A stretch of DNA of 64,000 nt from Myxococcus sp. CA023. Its GTDB lineage: Bacteria > Myxococcota > Myxococcia > Myxococcales > Myxococcaceae. Numbering within the stretch: position 1 is the stretch's first letter; the number at the start of each line of letters is the position of its first letter. Positions 44,645 to 53,329 of the stretch are shown here, in pieces. A program made the translations under genes and the position numbers. The notes beneath the pieces are model-generated. The model saw only the letters and a program-made list of their open reading frames with translations. It was not told the DNA's origin and did no database searches. Location: contig NZ_JAAEAH010000012.1 in the NCBI RefSeq assembly GCF_010998615.1, forward strand, positions 62,001 through 126,000, in the 5' to 3' direction.

Positions 44645-46249
44645 ATGTCGATGAGCCGTTCACTCGCATTACCTCTATTGCTTTGTATGACCGCGTTGGG
44701 ATGCTCCGACCCAGAGCCGCCTTCTCCGACTCCCGACGCGGGCCCAATACCCGATGCGGGCCTATTACCCGACGCGGGCCCCTCTCCGGATGCGGGCCCT
44801 TCTCCGGATGCGGGGCCGCACGAGGACCCGGCCCTCCAGGTGCGCATCCAACGCGTGCGACGCTACCACTCGCCCGGGGGAATCGAGATGCGCCCCGAGG
44901 ACTTCGAGAGGACGCCCATCTCCCTCTTCGTCGCGGACGGAACCTCGCTGAATGAAGTTCCGGGGAGAATCGGCGGCCCTGGAGAGGTCATCTTCTCGAA
45001 CGTGCCGGATGGAACGTATTACGTAAAGGTGGGCACGGACTACGTCGTCACCCGCGCTCGTGACGTGGACCTGAGTATCAACCTCGTGGGGCGTCCCGAT
45101 GTTCGGCTGCAAGACAGGTCGTTCGTCTATGCGGACATCTCGCTGACTCACCTGGAACCCTGGCAGTACAGCCCATTCCCAACGCCGCCCGAGGCGCCGG
45201 GCCACTCGCTAGAAATCATGTCCGAAGAAGTTCCCTTCTCCGCGATTCTGGCGATGTCTGACGGACTCGCCGAAGGCCAGACCTCATGGAACGACTCGGG
45301 TAGGAGTATCGGCACCACGGACACTGTCCCAGTCTTCGAACGAGAACGCGGGGATAGGATTTGGGTGCACCAGTACGCCCCGCGACAGGCCGAGACGCTG
45401 CCCGAGGGCACTCCACTCGGATACAGCTCCATGGTGCGTTCCGCTCAGCTTCCCCCGCTCGACTTCGACGGCACCCATCTGATGCCCATCCAAGGAAGCC
45501 TCCAAGCTGTGCCCAGCACGCATTCACTCTCCGTGGACTGGAAGGTCTCCGACTTCAAGGCCCTCGCCGAGCAAACGCATCCAGGCGCCCAGGCGCGTCC
45601 TCTCGTGCTCTCCATCGTCACCACCATCCCCGGGGAAGCGGATGTGAGGATTCCCACGAATGGGCCCATCCTCGCGGCGATGTTGCGCCCACCATCCATG
45701 GCGGAGGATGTCCAGACCACCCTTGTCTATGGAAACCCCTATCCATCCAACCGGGATGTGCTGGTTCGTGCGTTCGTGAGCCTTCGCATTCCCCGCGCCC
45801 CCGGGGCGAATCAGTTTTTCACCACCGGCTCAATTGCATGGGTGGATCGTGTTGCGAACCTCTCGGGCCGGCCCATTCGTCCCCTTGTACAACCGCCCCG
45901 TGCCCTGATGGTGGATGGGGCCGACGGATACCTCCCGAGAACGCTCACCAGCGGACCTCAGGTTATCTCCTGGCAGGCGCCTGCGGACGGCGCGCCCGAC
46001 GGCTATGTCGTGTCACTCGGAGCGCCCTCTCGCGTGGGTGGCGCTCACATCTATCTCGCCGGGGACGCGACCTCCGTCGTTATTCCTCCGGACCTGCTTC
46101 CGCCCGGCACCTCCTTTCTCCACATCGACGCGATTCGCTCGGAAGGCTATGCGCGCTCCGGACAGCCAATGACCGCGTATGACCATGTTCCGAGAGCCAG
46201 CGCGACCACGGTCAGCGGTGCATTGACCATCCCCAACTCCATTCACTGA
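44645..46249 (+). CDS. Lipoprotein with PDAGP repeats, unknown function
   Basis: 534 residues from ATG 44645 (ATG 44651 also possible); the frame upstream to 44480 is not protein-like. Lipobox TALGC puts the lipid on C20. A linker of five PDAG units (PIPDAGLLPDAGPSPDAG) follows, a device myxobacteria use to hold domains off the outer membrane. The body is beta-rich: a carboxypeptidase-regulatory/SpaA-like first domain (FSNVPDGTYYVKVGTDYVV) and a C-terminal fibronectin-type-III-like domain (VISWQAPADGAPDGYVVSLG). No catalytic residues recognised. Likely a surface or secreted binding protein. Confidence 0.8.
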   Translation: MSMSRSLALPLLLCMTALGCSDPEPPSPTPDAGPIPDAGLLPDAGPSPDAGPSPDAGPHEDPALQVRIQRVRRYHSPGGIEMRPEDFERTPISLFVADGTSLNEVPGRIGGPGEVIFSNVPDGTYYVKVGTDYVVTRARDVDLSINLVGRPDVRLQDRSFVYADISLTHLEPWQYSPFPTPPEAPGHSLEIMSEEVPFSAILAMSDGLAEGQTSWNDSGRSIGTTDTVPVFERERGDRIWVHQYAPRQAETLPEGTPLGYSSMVRSAQLPPLDFDGTHLMPIQGSLQAVPSTHSLSVDWKVSDFKALAEQTHPGAQARPLVLSIVTTIPGEADVRIPTNGPILAAMLRPPSMAEDVQTTLVYGNPYPSNRDVLVRAFVSLRIPRAPGANQFFTTGSIAWVDRVANLSGRPIRPLVQPPRALMVDGADGYLPRTLTSGPQVISWQAPADGAPDGYVVSLGAPSRVGGAHIYLAGDATSVVIPPDLLPPGTSFLHIDAIRSEGYARSGQPMTAYDHVPRASATTVSGALTIPNSIH

Positions 46250-46881
46250 TGCCAGCTCTCGGCGGAGTCGACGATGATACATCCTCACCGACTCCGTTGA
46301 GGCTTACGCACCTCATGGATGGGATTTCCATCATGCGCGATCCGTGGTTCGCGCGGCTGCTCTGCTCATAGACCGTCTGTTCCGCGGCGACGACCGCGGG
46401 CTGGGGCCCCTGCACTCTTCGGGGCCCCATTCGCAGTACCGTGCACGCAATCACGCGTTTGCCAACGCACGCGTGGCACTGGACCCGAATTTTCGGTGGC
46501 CACGGAGGGCGTTCCTGCCCCCTGGTCGGTGCTACGTGAGCGCGACAGGCTGCGCTCGCCGGCGGCCATGTCGACCGCAGCCGCCCTCGTGGGCTCCTGC
46601 CGGTGCTGCCTTCGTGCGCCGCACTATCGTTGGCGGATGGCGATCTTCCGGGGAGTTGGAGCGCGGCGCGCCCGACGTGGACGCCACCGACGTTTCCGAC
46701 CTGCCCACGCCCACCCACTGAGGCGTGGTGGTTTGTACGTAGGCAAAGCACCTGTCTGTCCGGGCGACTGTCAGGGATGCGTCGTATGACTCGGCCTGCC
46801 GTCACGCGCGAGGCATGGACAAGCACCAACTCCGTGCTCCAGTGTGCGCGGCACCAACGCTCCTGACTCAGGGAAGAAGGC
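46250..46881. other. 630-base spacer, no supported gene
   Basis: Open frames cross this region on both strands, but they are short, arginine/alanine-rich and lack motifs or ribosome sites. Some could be relics. The last 25 bases hold the ribosome site (GAAGAAGG) of the next gene. Confidence 0.5.
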
Positions 46882-47166
46882 ATGAAGACGAAGCTCGCCG
46901 CGGTGACACTGGTTGCATCCCTGCTCGCGTCCTCCGCCGCGTGGGCCGCGGTGACGGTGCGCTACTACAACCGCGATTCGCGCGACCACTCGTGGTCCGT
47001 GGTGTGCAGCGGCGTGAAGACGTCGGTGACGTTCGGCAAGAGCCAGACGGCCTCCGTCACCATCCAGGGCTCCGGGCCCTGCTCCGTGAAGACGGACGCG
47101 GGAACCGTGGTCCTCAAGGGCGGTGAAGACCTGGAAATCAAGGATGGGCGCCTCCAGGTGAAGTGA
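46882..47166 (+). CDS. Small exported beta-rich protein
   Basis: 94 residues. Clear signal peptide (MKTKLAAVTLVASLLASSAA, cut after AWA). The mature 71 residues alternate hydrophobic and polar positions (VTVRYYNRDSRDHSWSVVCS, VVLKGGEDLEIKDGRLQVK), i.e. a small beta-sandwich, with two cysteines that can form one disulphide. I know no function. It lies alone, 143 bases before the ammonium transporter gene, same strand. Confidence 0.75.
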   Translation: MKTKLAAVTLVASLLASSAAWAAVTVRYYNRDSRDHSWSVVCSGVKTSVTFGKSQTASVTIQGSGPCSVKTDAGTVVLKGGEDLEIKDGRLQVK

Positions 47167-47309
47167 GCCCCCGCCCGCCAGCCAGCATCCACTTAGACTA
47201 AATCCGGACCATTTTAACCTGCCTGGGCGCAAAATAAGCCCAGCCTGGATTGAATCTAGCGCGAACACACCACATCATGCATTGCGTCATTCTTCCAGAC
47301 GGAGGCGCA

Positions 47310-48701
47310 ATGAAGAAGTGGTTGGCGATGGCCCTTCTGGTGGGTGTGGGTGTGGCGGGGTTGCTGGTCGAACCGGCGGCGCAGTTGAAGCAAGGGGGGC
47401 CCATCAACACCGCGGACACGGCGTGGCTCCTCACAGCCACCGCGCTGGTGCTGCTGATGACGCCGGGCCTGTCCTTCTTCTACGGCGGCATGGTGCGGCT
47501 GAAGAACGTGGTGTCCACGCTGCTGCAGAGCTTCATCGCCATGGCGGTCATCAGCCTGCTCTGGGTGGTGGTGGGCTTCAGCCTGTGCTTCGGCGACAGC
47601 TTCCATGGGCTCATCGGCGACCCGCGAACCTTCTTCATGTTCAGCGGCGTGGGCGGTGAGACGCACCCGGACCTGGCGCCCACCATCCCCTTGATGCTGT
47701 TCGCGCTGTTCCAGCTCAAGTTCGCCATCATCACCCCGGCGCTCATCACCGGCGCGTTCGCGGAGCGCGTGCGCTTCAAGGCGTACGTGCTCTTCATGGT
47801 GCTCTTCACGCTCGTCATCTACGCGCCGCTGGCGCACTGGACGTGGCACCCGGAGGGATTCCTCCGTCAGTGGGGCGTGCTCGACTTCGCGGGCGGCACG
47901 GTGGTGCACATGTCCGCGGGTTTCGCGGCGCTGGCTGGCGCGCTGGTGCTGGGCCGCCGCAAGGTGCACGTGGAGAACACGACGCACGCGCCCGCCAACA
48001 TCCCCTTCGTGATGCTGGGCACGGGCATGCTGTGGTTCGGCTGGTTCGGCTTCAACGCGGGCTCGGCGATGTCGGCCTCATCGCTGGCCACGCTGGCCTT
48101 CGCCACCACCAACACGGCGTCCGCGGCGGCGATGCTGGGATGGATTGCTTTCGACTGGCTGCGCGGCCGCAAACCCAGCGCCATGGGCGCGTGCATCGGC
48201 GCGGTGGTGGGCCTGGTGGCGGTGACGCCCGCGGCCGGCTTCATCACCGTGGGGCAGAGCATCTTCGTGGGCCTGGTCGCCAGCTTCGTGAGCAACGCGG
48301 CGGTGCACTTCAAGAACCGCACCTCCGTTGACGACACGCTGGACGTCTTCCCCTGCCACGGCCTGGGCGGCGTGGTGGGCATGGTGCTGACGGGCGTGCT
48401 GGCCAAGGACGTGGGCCTCATCTACGGCGAGACGCGCACCTTCATGATGCACATGCTGGCGCTGGTGCTGGTGTCGGTGTTCTCCTTCGCCGGCTCGTTC
48501 CTGCTCTACAAGTTGGTGGACCGCATCGTCCCACTGCGCGTCACCCGCGAGCACGAGGATGAAGGCCTGGACCTGAGCCAGCACGGCGAGACGGTGGGCG
48601 AGTCCATCATCGCGCCCGTGCCACAGCCCGCGCTCACCGCGACGACGGCGGTCGCCACCGAGCCGGCGCCGGACGCGTCCCGCCTACCTCAGCCAGCCTG
48701 A
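47310..48701 (+). CDS. amtB: Ammonium transporter (Amt family)
   Basis: 463 residues from ATG 47310, which has GGAGG 5-9 bases upstream. Signal peptide (LAMALLVGVGVAGLL) then eleven membrane helices. Family marks: LLMTPGLSFFYGGMVRLKN, ITPALITGAFAERVRFKAY, and the twin pore histidines in FAGGTVVHMSAGFAALAGA and DVFPCHGLGGVVGM. The acidic cytoplasmic tail after TM11 is about 60 residues. It imports ammonium/ammonia under nitrogen limitation. The usual partner glnK is not adjacent. A 6-base-pair hairpin (CTGGGC/GCCCAG) sits at 47226-47246 upstream; no sigma-54 box was found. Confidence 0.93.
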   Translation: MKKWLAMALLVGVGVAGLLVEPAAQLKQGGPINTADTAWLLTATALVLLMTPGLSFFYGGMVRLKNVVSTLLQSFIAMAVISLLWVVVGFSLCFGDSFHGLIGDPRTFFMFSGVGGETHPDLAPTIPLMLFALFQLKFAIITPALITGAFAERVRFKAYVLFMVLFTLVIYAPLAHWTWHPEGFLRQWGVLDFAGGTVVHMSAGFAALAGALVLGRRKVHVENTTHAPANIPFVMLGTGMLWFGWFGFNAGSAMSASSLATLAFATTNTASAAAMLGWIAFDWLRGRKPSAMGACIGAVVGLVAVTPAAGFITVGQSIFVGLVASFVSNAAVHFKNRTSVDDTLDVFPCHGLGGVVGMVLTGVLAKDVGLIYGETRTFMMHMLALVLVSVFSFAGSFLLYKLVDRIVPLRVTREHEDEGLDLSQHGETVGESIIAPVPQPALTATTAVATEPAPDASRLPQPA

Positions 48702-48726
48702 GCGACACCGAAGTCCTGTGTCGCGT

Positions 48727-48753
48727 GCCGCCGCTCGGGCCCCGGGCGGCGGC
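48727..48753. terminator. GC-rich hairpin between convergent genes
   Basis: GCCGCCGC (48727-48734) pairs with GCGGCGGC (48746-48753) across an 11-base loop, in the 74-base gap between the convergent amtB and acetyltransferase genes. No long U tract on either side; a bidirectional terminator is likely from position. Confidence 0.5.
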
Positions 48754-48775
48754 CTCGTTCGAAGACTGAGCAGCC

Positions 48776-49465
48776 TCAGCTGCTCTTCTTCTTCGCCGCG
48801 GGCGCGCGCCCCTTGCGTGCCGCGGCCCGGGCCCGGGTGGGCGCGGTTTCCGGCATGGGGCCCGTCGAGGGCGTCCCCGTCTCCACGGTGGGCTTCTGCC
48901 GGCGCTTCAACCGGCGCGGCGGCAGCAGGTCCGGTTCGCCGGGCACCTTCTGCGCCATGAAGATGGCGGCATCCAGCTTGTAGAAGCTCCGCGTCCGGTA
49001 CCACGTCAGGGCGGACTCGTTGTTCTCCGCCACCTCCAGGACCAGGTGCGTGCAGCCCCGCGTCCGGGCCAGGTGCTGGAGCTGATCCAACATGAAGCTG
49101 CCCACGCCCCGCCCCTGATAGTCCGGGTGCACCGCCAGTTCCTCCACGAAGAGCGGCCGCATGCCCCGCTTCTCGAACCAGCGGGGGTTCACCCAGTTGT
49201 CGTCCCCGGTGGCCTCGAAGGCGCACTCCGAGTAACCGACGATGCTACCGTCCACCTCATAGAGGAGCTGTTCGATCCACTCCGAGGTGTAGACCTCCAG
49301 GAATCGCCGCTTGGAGCGAGGCCGCTGGTACTCCACCGTCTCCCGGTTCACGTCCCGGAAGACGAGCTTGAGGAACTCCCAGGTCCGGTTCAGGTCCCGC
49401 CTGTGGATGCGGCGCACTCGAACTTCGAGTGAGTCCGGGGGTTTGGGAGTCTTGGCCTTCGGCAT
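48776..49465 (-). CDS. GNAT-family N-acetyltransferase with basic tail
   Basis: 229 residues. The GNAT core spans about 12-155: LEVRVRRIHRRDLNRTWEFL at the start, LFVEELAVHPDYQGRGVGSF with the acetyl-CoA pyrophosphate loop (QGRGVG), and THLVLEVAENNESALTWYRT with the C-terminal strand/helix. The remaining ~65 residues are Pro/Arg/Lys-rich and end in AAARKGRAPAAKKKSS, like the basic tails myxobacteria place on nucleic-acid- or protein-interacting factors. The substrate is unknown; the tail hints at a large acidic partner. Confidence 0.88.
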   Translation of the reverse strand: MPKAKTPKPPDSLEVRVRRIHRRDLNRTWEFLKLVFRDVNRETVEYQRPRSKRRFLEVYTSEWIEQLLYEVDGSIVGYSECAFEATGDDNWVNPRWFEKRGMRPLFVEELAVHPDYQGRGVGSFMLDQLQHLARTRGCTHLVLEVAENNESALTWYRTRSFYKLDAAIFMAQKVPGEPDLLPPRRLKRRQKPTVETGTPSTGPMPETAPTRARAAARKGRAPAAKKKSS

Positions 49466-49627
49466 ACGCCCGCCTCCTTAGCAGGCTGCCGGTGGGACGC
49501 CCAGTCTCGTCGCATGCTACGACCCGGCTGGGTGTGCTGCGACATCAGGAGGGTTGCCTCATGGGGGGGTGGGAGGATGGAATGGGCGAAGTTTCCCCGG
49601 AATGCCCTGCCTGAGAGTCCCAGCCCC

Positions 49628-51547
49628 ATGACCCTACCCGCTGATGGTGACCTCCGCATTGATGAGGTCCTGCGGAATACGTACAGGATTGTCTCCCTAC
49701 TGGGACGGGGAGGAATGGGCTCGGTGTACCTGGCCCAACACCTGCGGCTTCCCGGCAAGCAGGTGGCGGTCAAGGTGCTGCGTGGCGGCGACCACCTGAC
49801 GCCCGAAATCTTCGCGCGCTTCCGCCGGGAAGCGGAGATTGCCTCGCGGCTGGGCCACCCCAACATCGTCGAGGTGCTCGACTACGACACCCTGGAGAAC
49901 GGCAACCCGTTCCTGGTGCTGGAGTACCTGCGCGGTGAGAGCCTCCAGGAGCGCCTGGAGCGCGGGCGCCTGCCCATGGAGGACGTGGTCTCCTTCACCC
50001 GGCAGATGGGCTCGGCGCTCCAGGCGGCGCACGGCGCGGGCGTCATCCACCGCGACCTCAAGCCGGCCAACGTGTTCCTGGTGCCCACCGACTCCGGTGG
50101 CGTGGTGGGCGAGCGCGTGAAGCTGCTCGACTTCGGCATCTCCAAGGTCCTCAGCTCCACGACGGTGCAGACGCAGGAGGCGACCATCATCGGGACGCCT
50201 CAGTACATGTCTCCGGAGCAGGCCCAAGGGAAGAACCGGGACATCGACGCACGCACGGACGTATTCGCGCTGGGGTGCATCGTCTACGAGATGATGGCCG
50301 GCAAACCCGTGTTCGGCTCAGGCAGCCTCGCACAGATGATCTTCCGCGTCGTCTATGAGCCGCCCGAGCCCCTGGCCCCGCTCTGTCCCGAGGCCACGCC
50401 GGAGGCCATCTCCGCGGTGATGCGCGCGCTCGCCAAGGGCGTGGACGAGCGCTACCCGGACGTCTCCTCCTTCATCGCGGACCTGACGGGCACGCCGCTG
50501 CACTCGCTGTCCACCACGGCGGGCAACCAGCCCGCCCCGCGTCCCCAGGCCCCGGCGTCCGGAATCGCGCTGCCCTCCGCGGGCCCGGCCTCACTATCCG
50601 CCACCGTCCCGCCCGGCAGCCTGAAGGTGGCACCGGACACGGGCCGCGAGGGCTTCGATTCCACGATGGCGCCCGGCACCGGCCAGCAGGGCTTCAGTCC
50701 ATCCGCCACGGGGCAGATGGGCGTGGCGCAGTTGTCCGCCGCGTCGCTCATCGACCCGCCTGGCCTGGAGCCCACGCTCATCTCGAAGCAGCTTCCGGCC
50801 ATTCCCGTGCCGGAACGCCCCGCTCAGCACCACACGGCCGTGAGCGTTCCCGTGCCCATCCCGGGCGCCGCCGAAGCCCATGCCGCCGCGGCGCTGTTGT
50901 CCGCCCCGTCCACGCCGGTCTCACCGCCCCCCGCGGCAAAGGGGCGCGGTGCATTCATCGGCGCCACCGCGGCGGTCCTGCTGGCCTCCAGCGTGGGACT
51001 CGTCTGGTGGATGAAGGGTGGCACCTCCGCCACGGGCTCGCCCACGACGCCCATGGCGGACGCCCGCGCGCCCCAGGACGCGCGGCAGGCCAATCGTACG
51101 CAGCAGGCAAACGGCACGCAGCAGGCAAACGGCATTCAGCAGGCAAACGGCACGCAGCAGGCAAACGGCACGCAGCAGGCCAACGGCACGCAGACTCCGC
51201 CGGACGCAGACAACCCGCAGCAGGTGGTGGCCGCTGTCACCCCGCCCGACAAGCCGACCTCGCGCCCGGTGACGCGTCCCGAGCCCAAGGAAGAACTTCC
51301 CGAGCAGGTCCGCAAGCTGTTGAAGGACGGAGAAAGCGCGTTGGCCTCGGGTGACGCCAGCCGCGCCATCGCGCTGGCACGCAGCAGCCAGCGCACGAAG
51401 CGCTCCATGGCGGCGTATTCGCTGCTCACTCGCGCCTACTGCCAGCAGAAGGACCTGGGAGGTGCGGTCAGCGAGTGGCCGAAGGTCGCGTCAGCGGAGC
51501 GTGCCAAGGTCAAGAAGTTCTGCCAGAAGCACGACATCGAGCTCTGA
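49628..51547 (+). CDS. Ser/Thr protein kinase with membrane anchor and TQQANG repeats
   Basis: 639 residues from ATG 49628; the frame extends upstream to 49514 without coding character. Kinase domain at about 12-275: GRGGMGSVYLA, VAVKVLRGG (ATP lysine), HRDLKPANVFL (catalytic loop), DFGISK (magnesium loop) and GTPQYMSPEQA. A Pro/Ala-rich linker follows, then one membrane helix (GATAAVLLASSVGLVWWM) near 445-462. Outside the membrane lie five perfect or near-perfect TQQANG repeats and a short TPR-like helical end with cysteines (LLTRAYCQQKDLGG). Most likely a receptor kinase that signals from the envelope. Two exported-protein genes follow on the same strand and may belong to its circuit. Confidence 0.9.
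   Translation: MTLPADGDLRIDEVLRNTYRIVSLLGRGGMGSVYLAQHLRLPGKQVAVKVLRGGDHLTPEIFARFRREAEIASRLGHPNIVEVLDYDTLENGNPFLVLEYLRGESLQERLERGRLPMEDVVSFTRQMGSALQAAHGAGVIHRDLKPANVFLVPTDSGGVVGERVKLLDFGISKVLSSTTVQTQEATIIGTPQYMSPEQAQGKNRDIDARTDVFALGCIVYEMMAGKPVFGSGSLAQMIFRVVYEPPEPLAPLCPEATPEAISAVMRALAKGVDERYPDVSSFIADLTGTPLHSLSTTAGNQPAPRPQAPASGIALPSAGPASLSATVPPGSLKVAPDTGREGFDSTMAPGTGQQGFSPSATGQMGVAQLSAASLIDPPGLEPTLISKQLPAIPVPERPAQHHTAVSVPVPIPGAAEAHAAAALLSAPSTPVSPPPAAKGRGAFIGATAAVLLASSVGLVWWMKGGTSATGSPTTPMADARAPQDARQANRTQQANGTQQANGIQQANGTQQANGTQQANGTQTPPDADNPQQVVAAVTPPDKPTSRPVTRPEPKEELPEQVRKLLKDGESALASGDASRAIALARSSQRTKRSMAAYSLLTRAYCQQKDLGGAVSEWPKVASAERAKVKKFCQKHDIEL
51098..51187 (+). repeat. 18-bp tandem repeat inside the kinase gene (5 copies)
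   Basis: Five head-to-tail units of ACGCAGCAGGCAAACGGC, with a change in the third (ATT for ACG) and one in the fifth. Each encodes TQQANG, so gain or loss of units keeps the frame and alters the length of the extracytoplasmic linker. Confidence 0.9.
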
Positions 51548-51578
51548 AACAGCGGGCCATCCGGGTTGGGGGGCCCTC

Positions 51579-52412
51579 ATGCAACACGAGGTGATTCGCT
51601 TGAGAAACATGGTCGCAGTGATTGTCACGGCAGTCGCGCTGGGGGCGTCGCCTGCCCTGGCCGCCGCGCCGGTGGAAGCTGGCAAGGTGTACTCCGGTAC
51701 GGAGGGCGAAGAGGTGGCCGTGGTGCCGCTCACGCCCCGTTCCGACAAGAAGTTCATCCTGCGCGTGAAGGGCACGGGCTCGGAGTTCGACGGACTGGTG
51801 TTCCCCTACGAGCAGAACGACTGGAGCACCCGCAGCACCGAGCAGTTCAACTACAGCACCCAGTGGCACGGCCGTAAGTACACGGCCCTGCACGTGCGGG
51901 ACACGAAGTACGAGCTCTACGTGCCCGGCCGCCAGCGCCCCATCCGCCTGGCCTATGACGAGAAGAAGACCGCCGCGCTGAAGCCGGAGGAGGTCTACGC
52001 GCAGCACCAGAAGCAGATGAAGGATGGCACCCTGACGAAGCTGATGGCCTTCGACCGCAAGGGCGAGGAGTCCGGCCACAACAAGGAATTTGCCGCCACC
52101 CTCCAAGAGATGAACAACGCGTGTGGCACGTCCGTGGCCGCCCGCATCGACTGGAGCAGCATCAACGAGGACCAGCTCAAGGAGCTGAGCATCTCCAGCT
52201 TCTGTGGCACCCCGCTGACCAGCCTCAAGGAGCTGTGTACGGCGTCCGCCATCGCGAAGCAGACCATCCAGGAGAAGGTGAAGCAGGTCAGCTGCCGCTT
52301 CGGCTCCGCGTTGGAACCCAAGCTTGAAGCGGACCGCGTCATCTGGACGACCTCCCGCGACGCCCCCAATCAGGACAAGTTCGCCACGAAGTACTTCAAG
52401 CAGAACCTGTAG
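51579..52412 (+). CDS. Exported protein of unknown function downstream of the kinase
   Basis: 277 residues from ATG 51579; TTG 51600 or ATG 51609 would give a tighter signal peptide (VAVIVTAVALGASPALA, cut before APVEAG). The mature protein has a beta-rich first half (VYSGTEGEEVAVVPLTP, KKFILRVKGTGSEFDG) and a helical second half with four cysteines (NNACGTS, SSFCGTP, KELCTAS, QVSCRFG) that could form two disulphides. Family not recognised. It lies 31 bases after the kinase stop and 14 before the next gene, which suggests one operon. Confidence 0.8.
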   Translation: MQHEVIRLRNMVAVIVTAVALGASPALAAAPVEAGKVYSGTEGEEVAVVPLTPRSDKKFILRVKGTGSEFDGLVFPYEQNDWSTRSTEQFNYSTQWHGRKYTALHVRDTKYELYVPGRQRPIRLAYDEKKTAALKPEEVYAQHQKQMKDGTLTKLMAFDRKGEESGHNKEFAATLQEMNNACGTSVAARIDWSSINEDQLKELSISSFCGTPLTSLKELCTASAIAKQTIQEKVKQVSCRFGSALEPKLEADRVIWTTSRDAPNQDKFATKYFKQNL

Positions 52413-52426
52413 TCGGAGCCTTCACG

Positions 52427-53251
52427 ATGCGATTCCAGCGTTTCGCCTTCGCGGCGATGTCTTTCGCGTGTACCGCCGCCATGGCGGCCGAGCCCATCCA
52501 GCCCCCCTGGGGCAAGGAGTCCAACCTCGGCGAGAAGATGATGTTGGAGGCCACGTCGGTGTGCACCGACGGCAAGGGCCACTACGTGGCGCTCACGCCC
52601 GACGACGAGGACACCAACGCCGTCCTCTACTACGGCGATGAGAAACAGTTCGTCCAGGTGCCCCGCCCCGGCCCCTACACGTCGGCCACGTCCTTCCTGG
52701 ACCCGCGCTTCTTCAACAAGGGCGCGAACCCCAACTTCCGCGGCATCGACTGGCGGGTGATGTCGAGCGTGGAGATTGACCGCAAGGAGCGCACCTGCTC
52801 CCTGACCTGCGGTGAGAAGAAGATTGACCTCACCATGTTGGACGGTGAGCCGGCCGCGGAGCTGCTGCGCAAGGCCACCTTCCAGCCCAACCCGCAGAAG
52901 TTCGTGCCCTACGCGCTGCTGCGTGACACCAAGGGCGCCTACTACTTCGTGGACCGTGGCTTCCACGAGGCGGAGCAGAAGAACTACCGCGTCTTCATCG
53001 GGCCGCGCGGCAGCCTGAAGGCCCAGAAGATGACCAACGTCATCTCCGACTCCGAAGGCGAGATCTTCTCCACCAAGCGCGGTGACCTCCGCCTGCTGCT
53101 CGACAAGGCGAAGCCCGCCATGTGGATTGAAAACACCAAGCGCCGGCTGGAGCTGCGCCAGGTGCCCGTGGATGAGAACCTGCCGCTCATCTACAACGAG
53201 CTCGGTGTGTACGAAGGCGCCCGCCTGGGCACGCCCTGCGACGACCAGTAG
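52427..53251 (+). CDS. Exported protein of unknown function, last gene of the kinase operon
   Basis: 274 residues. Signal peptide MRFQRFAFAAMSFACTAAMA. The mature part is beta-rich, with the pairs SVCTDGKGHYVALTPDD and RTCSLTCGEKKIDLTML, and a motif PYALLRDTKGAYYFVDRGF followed by a Gly/Lys-rich strand set. It ends in TPCDDQ. No family is recognised. A strong hairpin right after it (53267-53307) ends the operon. Confidence 0.8.
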   Translation: MRFQRFAFAAMSFACTAAMAAEPIQPPWGKESNLGEKMMLEATSVCTDGKGHYVALTPDDEDTNAVLYYGDEKQFVQVPRPGPYTSATSFLDPRFFNKGANPNFRGIDWRVMSSVEIDRKERTCSLTCGEKKIDLTMLDGEPAAELLRKATFQPNPQKFVPYALLRDTKGAYYFVDRGFHEAEQKNYRVFIGPRGSLKAQKMTNVISDSEGEIFSTKRGDLRLLLDKAKPAMWIENTKRRLELRQVPVDENLPLIYNELGVYEGARLGTPCDDQ

Positions 53252-53266
53252 CCATCCGTCAGCACG

Positions 53267-53307
53267 AGGGCCGGGAGCCGGCGTCCCACGGACGTCTTCC
53301 CGGCCCT
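53267..53307. terminator. Bidirectional terminator
   Basis: Perfect 10-base arms AGGGCCGGGA (53267-53276) and TCCCGGCCCT (53298-53307) with a 21-base loop, followed on the plus strand by TCGTGTCTTT. It lies between the convergent genes ending at 53251 and 53330. Confidence 0.75.
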
Positions 53308-53329
53308 TCGTGTCTTTGGCGTCAGTGGC

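Noticed and set aside
47167-47309. Sigma-54 promoter for amtB
   Set aside because: No GG-N10-GC pair with flanking TGGCAC/TTGCA was found; only a weak 6-bp hairpin is present.
51098-51187. CRISPR-like short repeats
   Set aside because: Units are directly adjacent with no spacers and lie in frame in a kinase gene.
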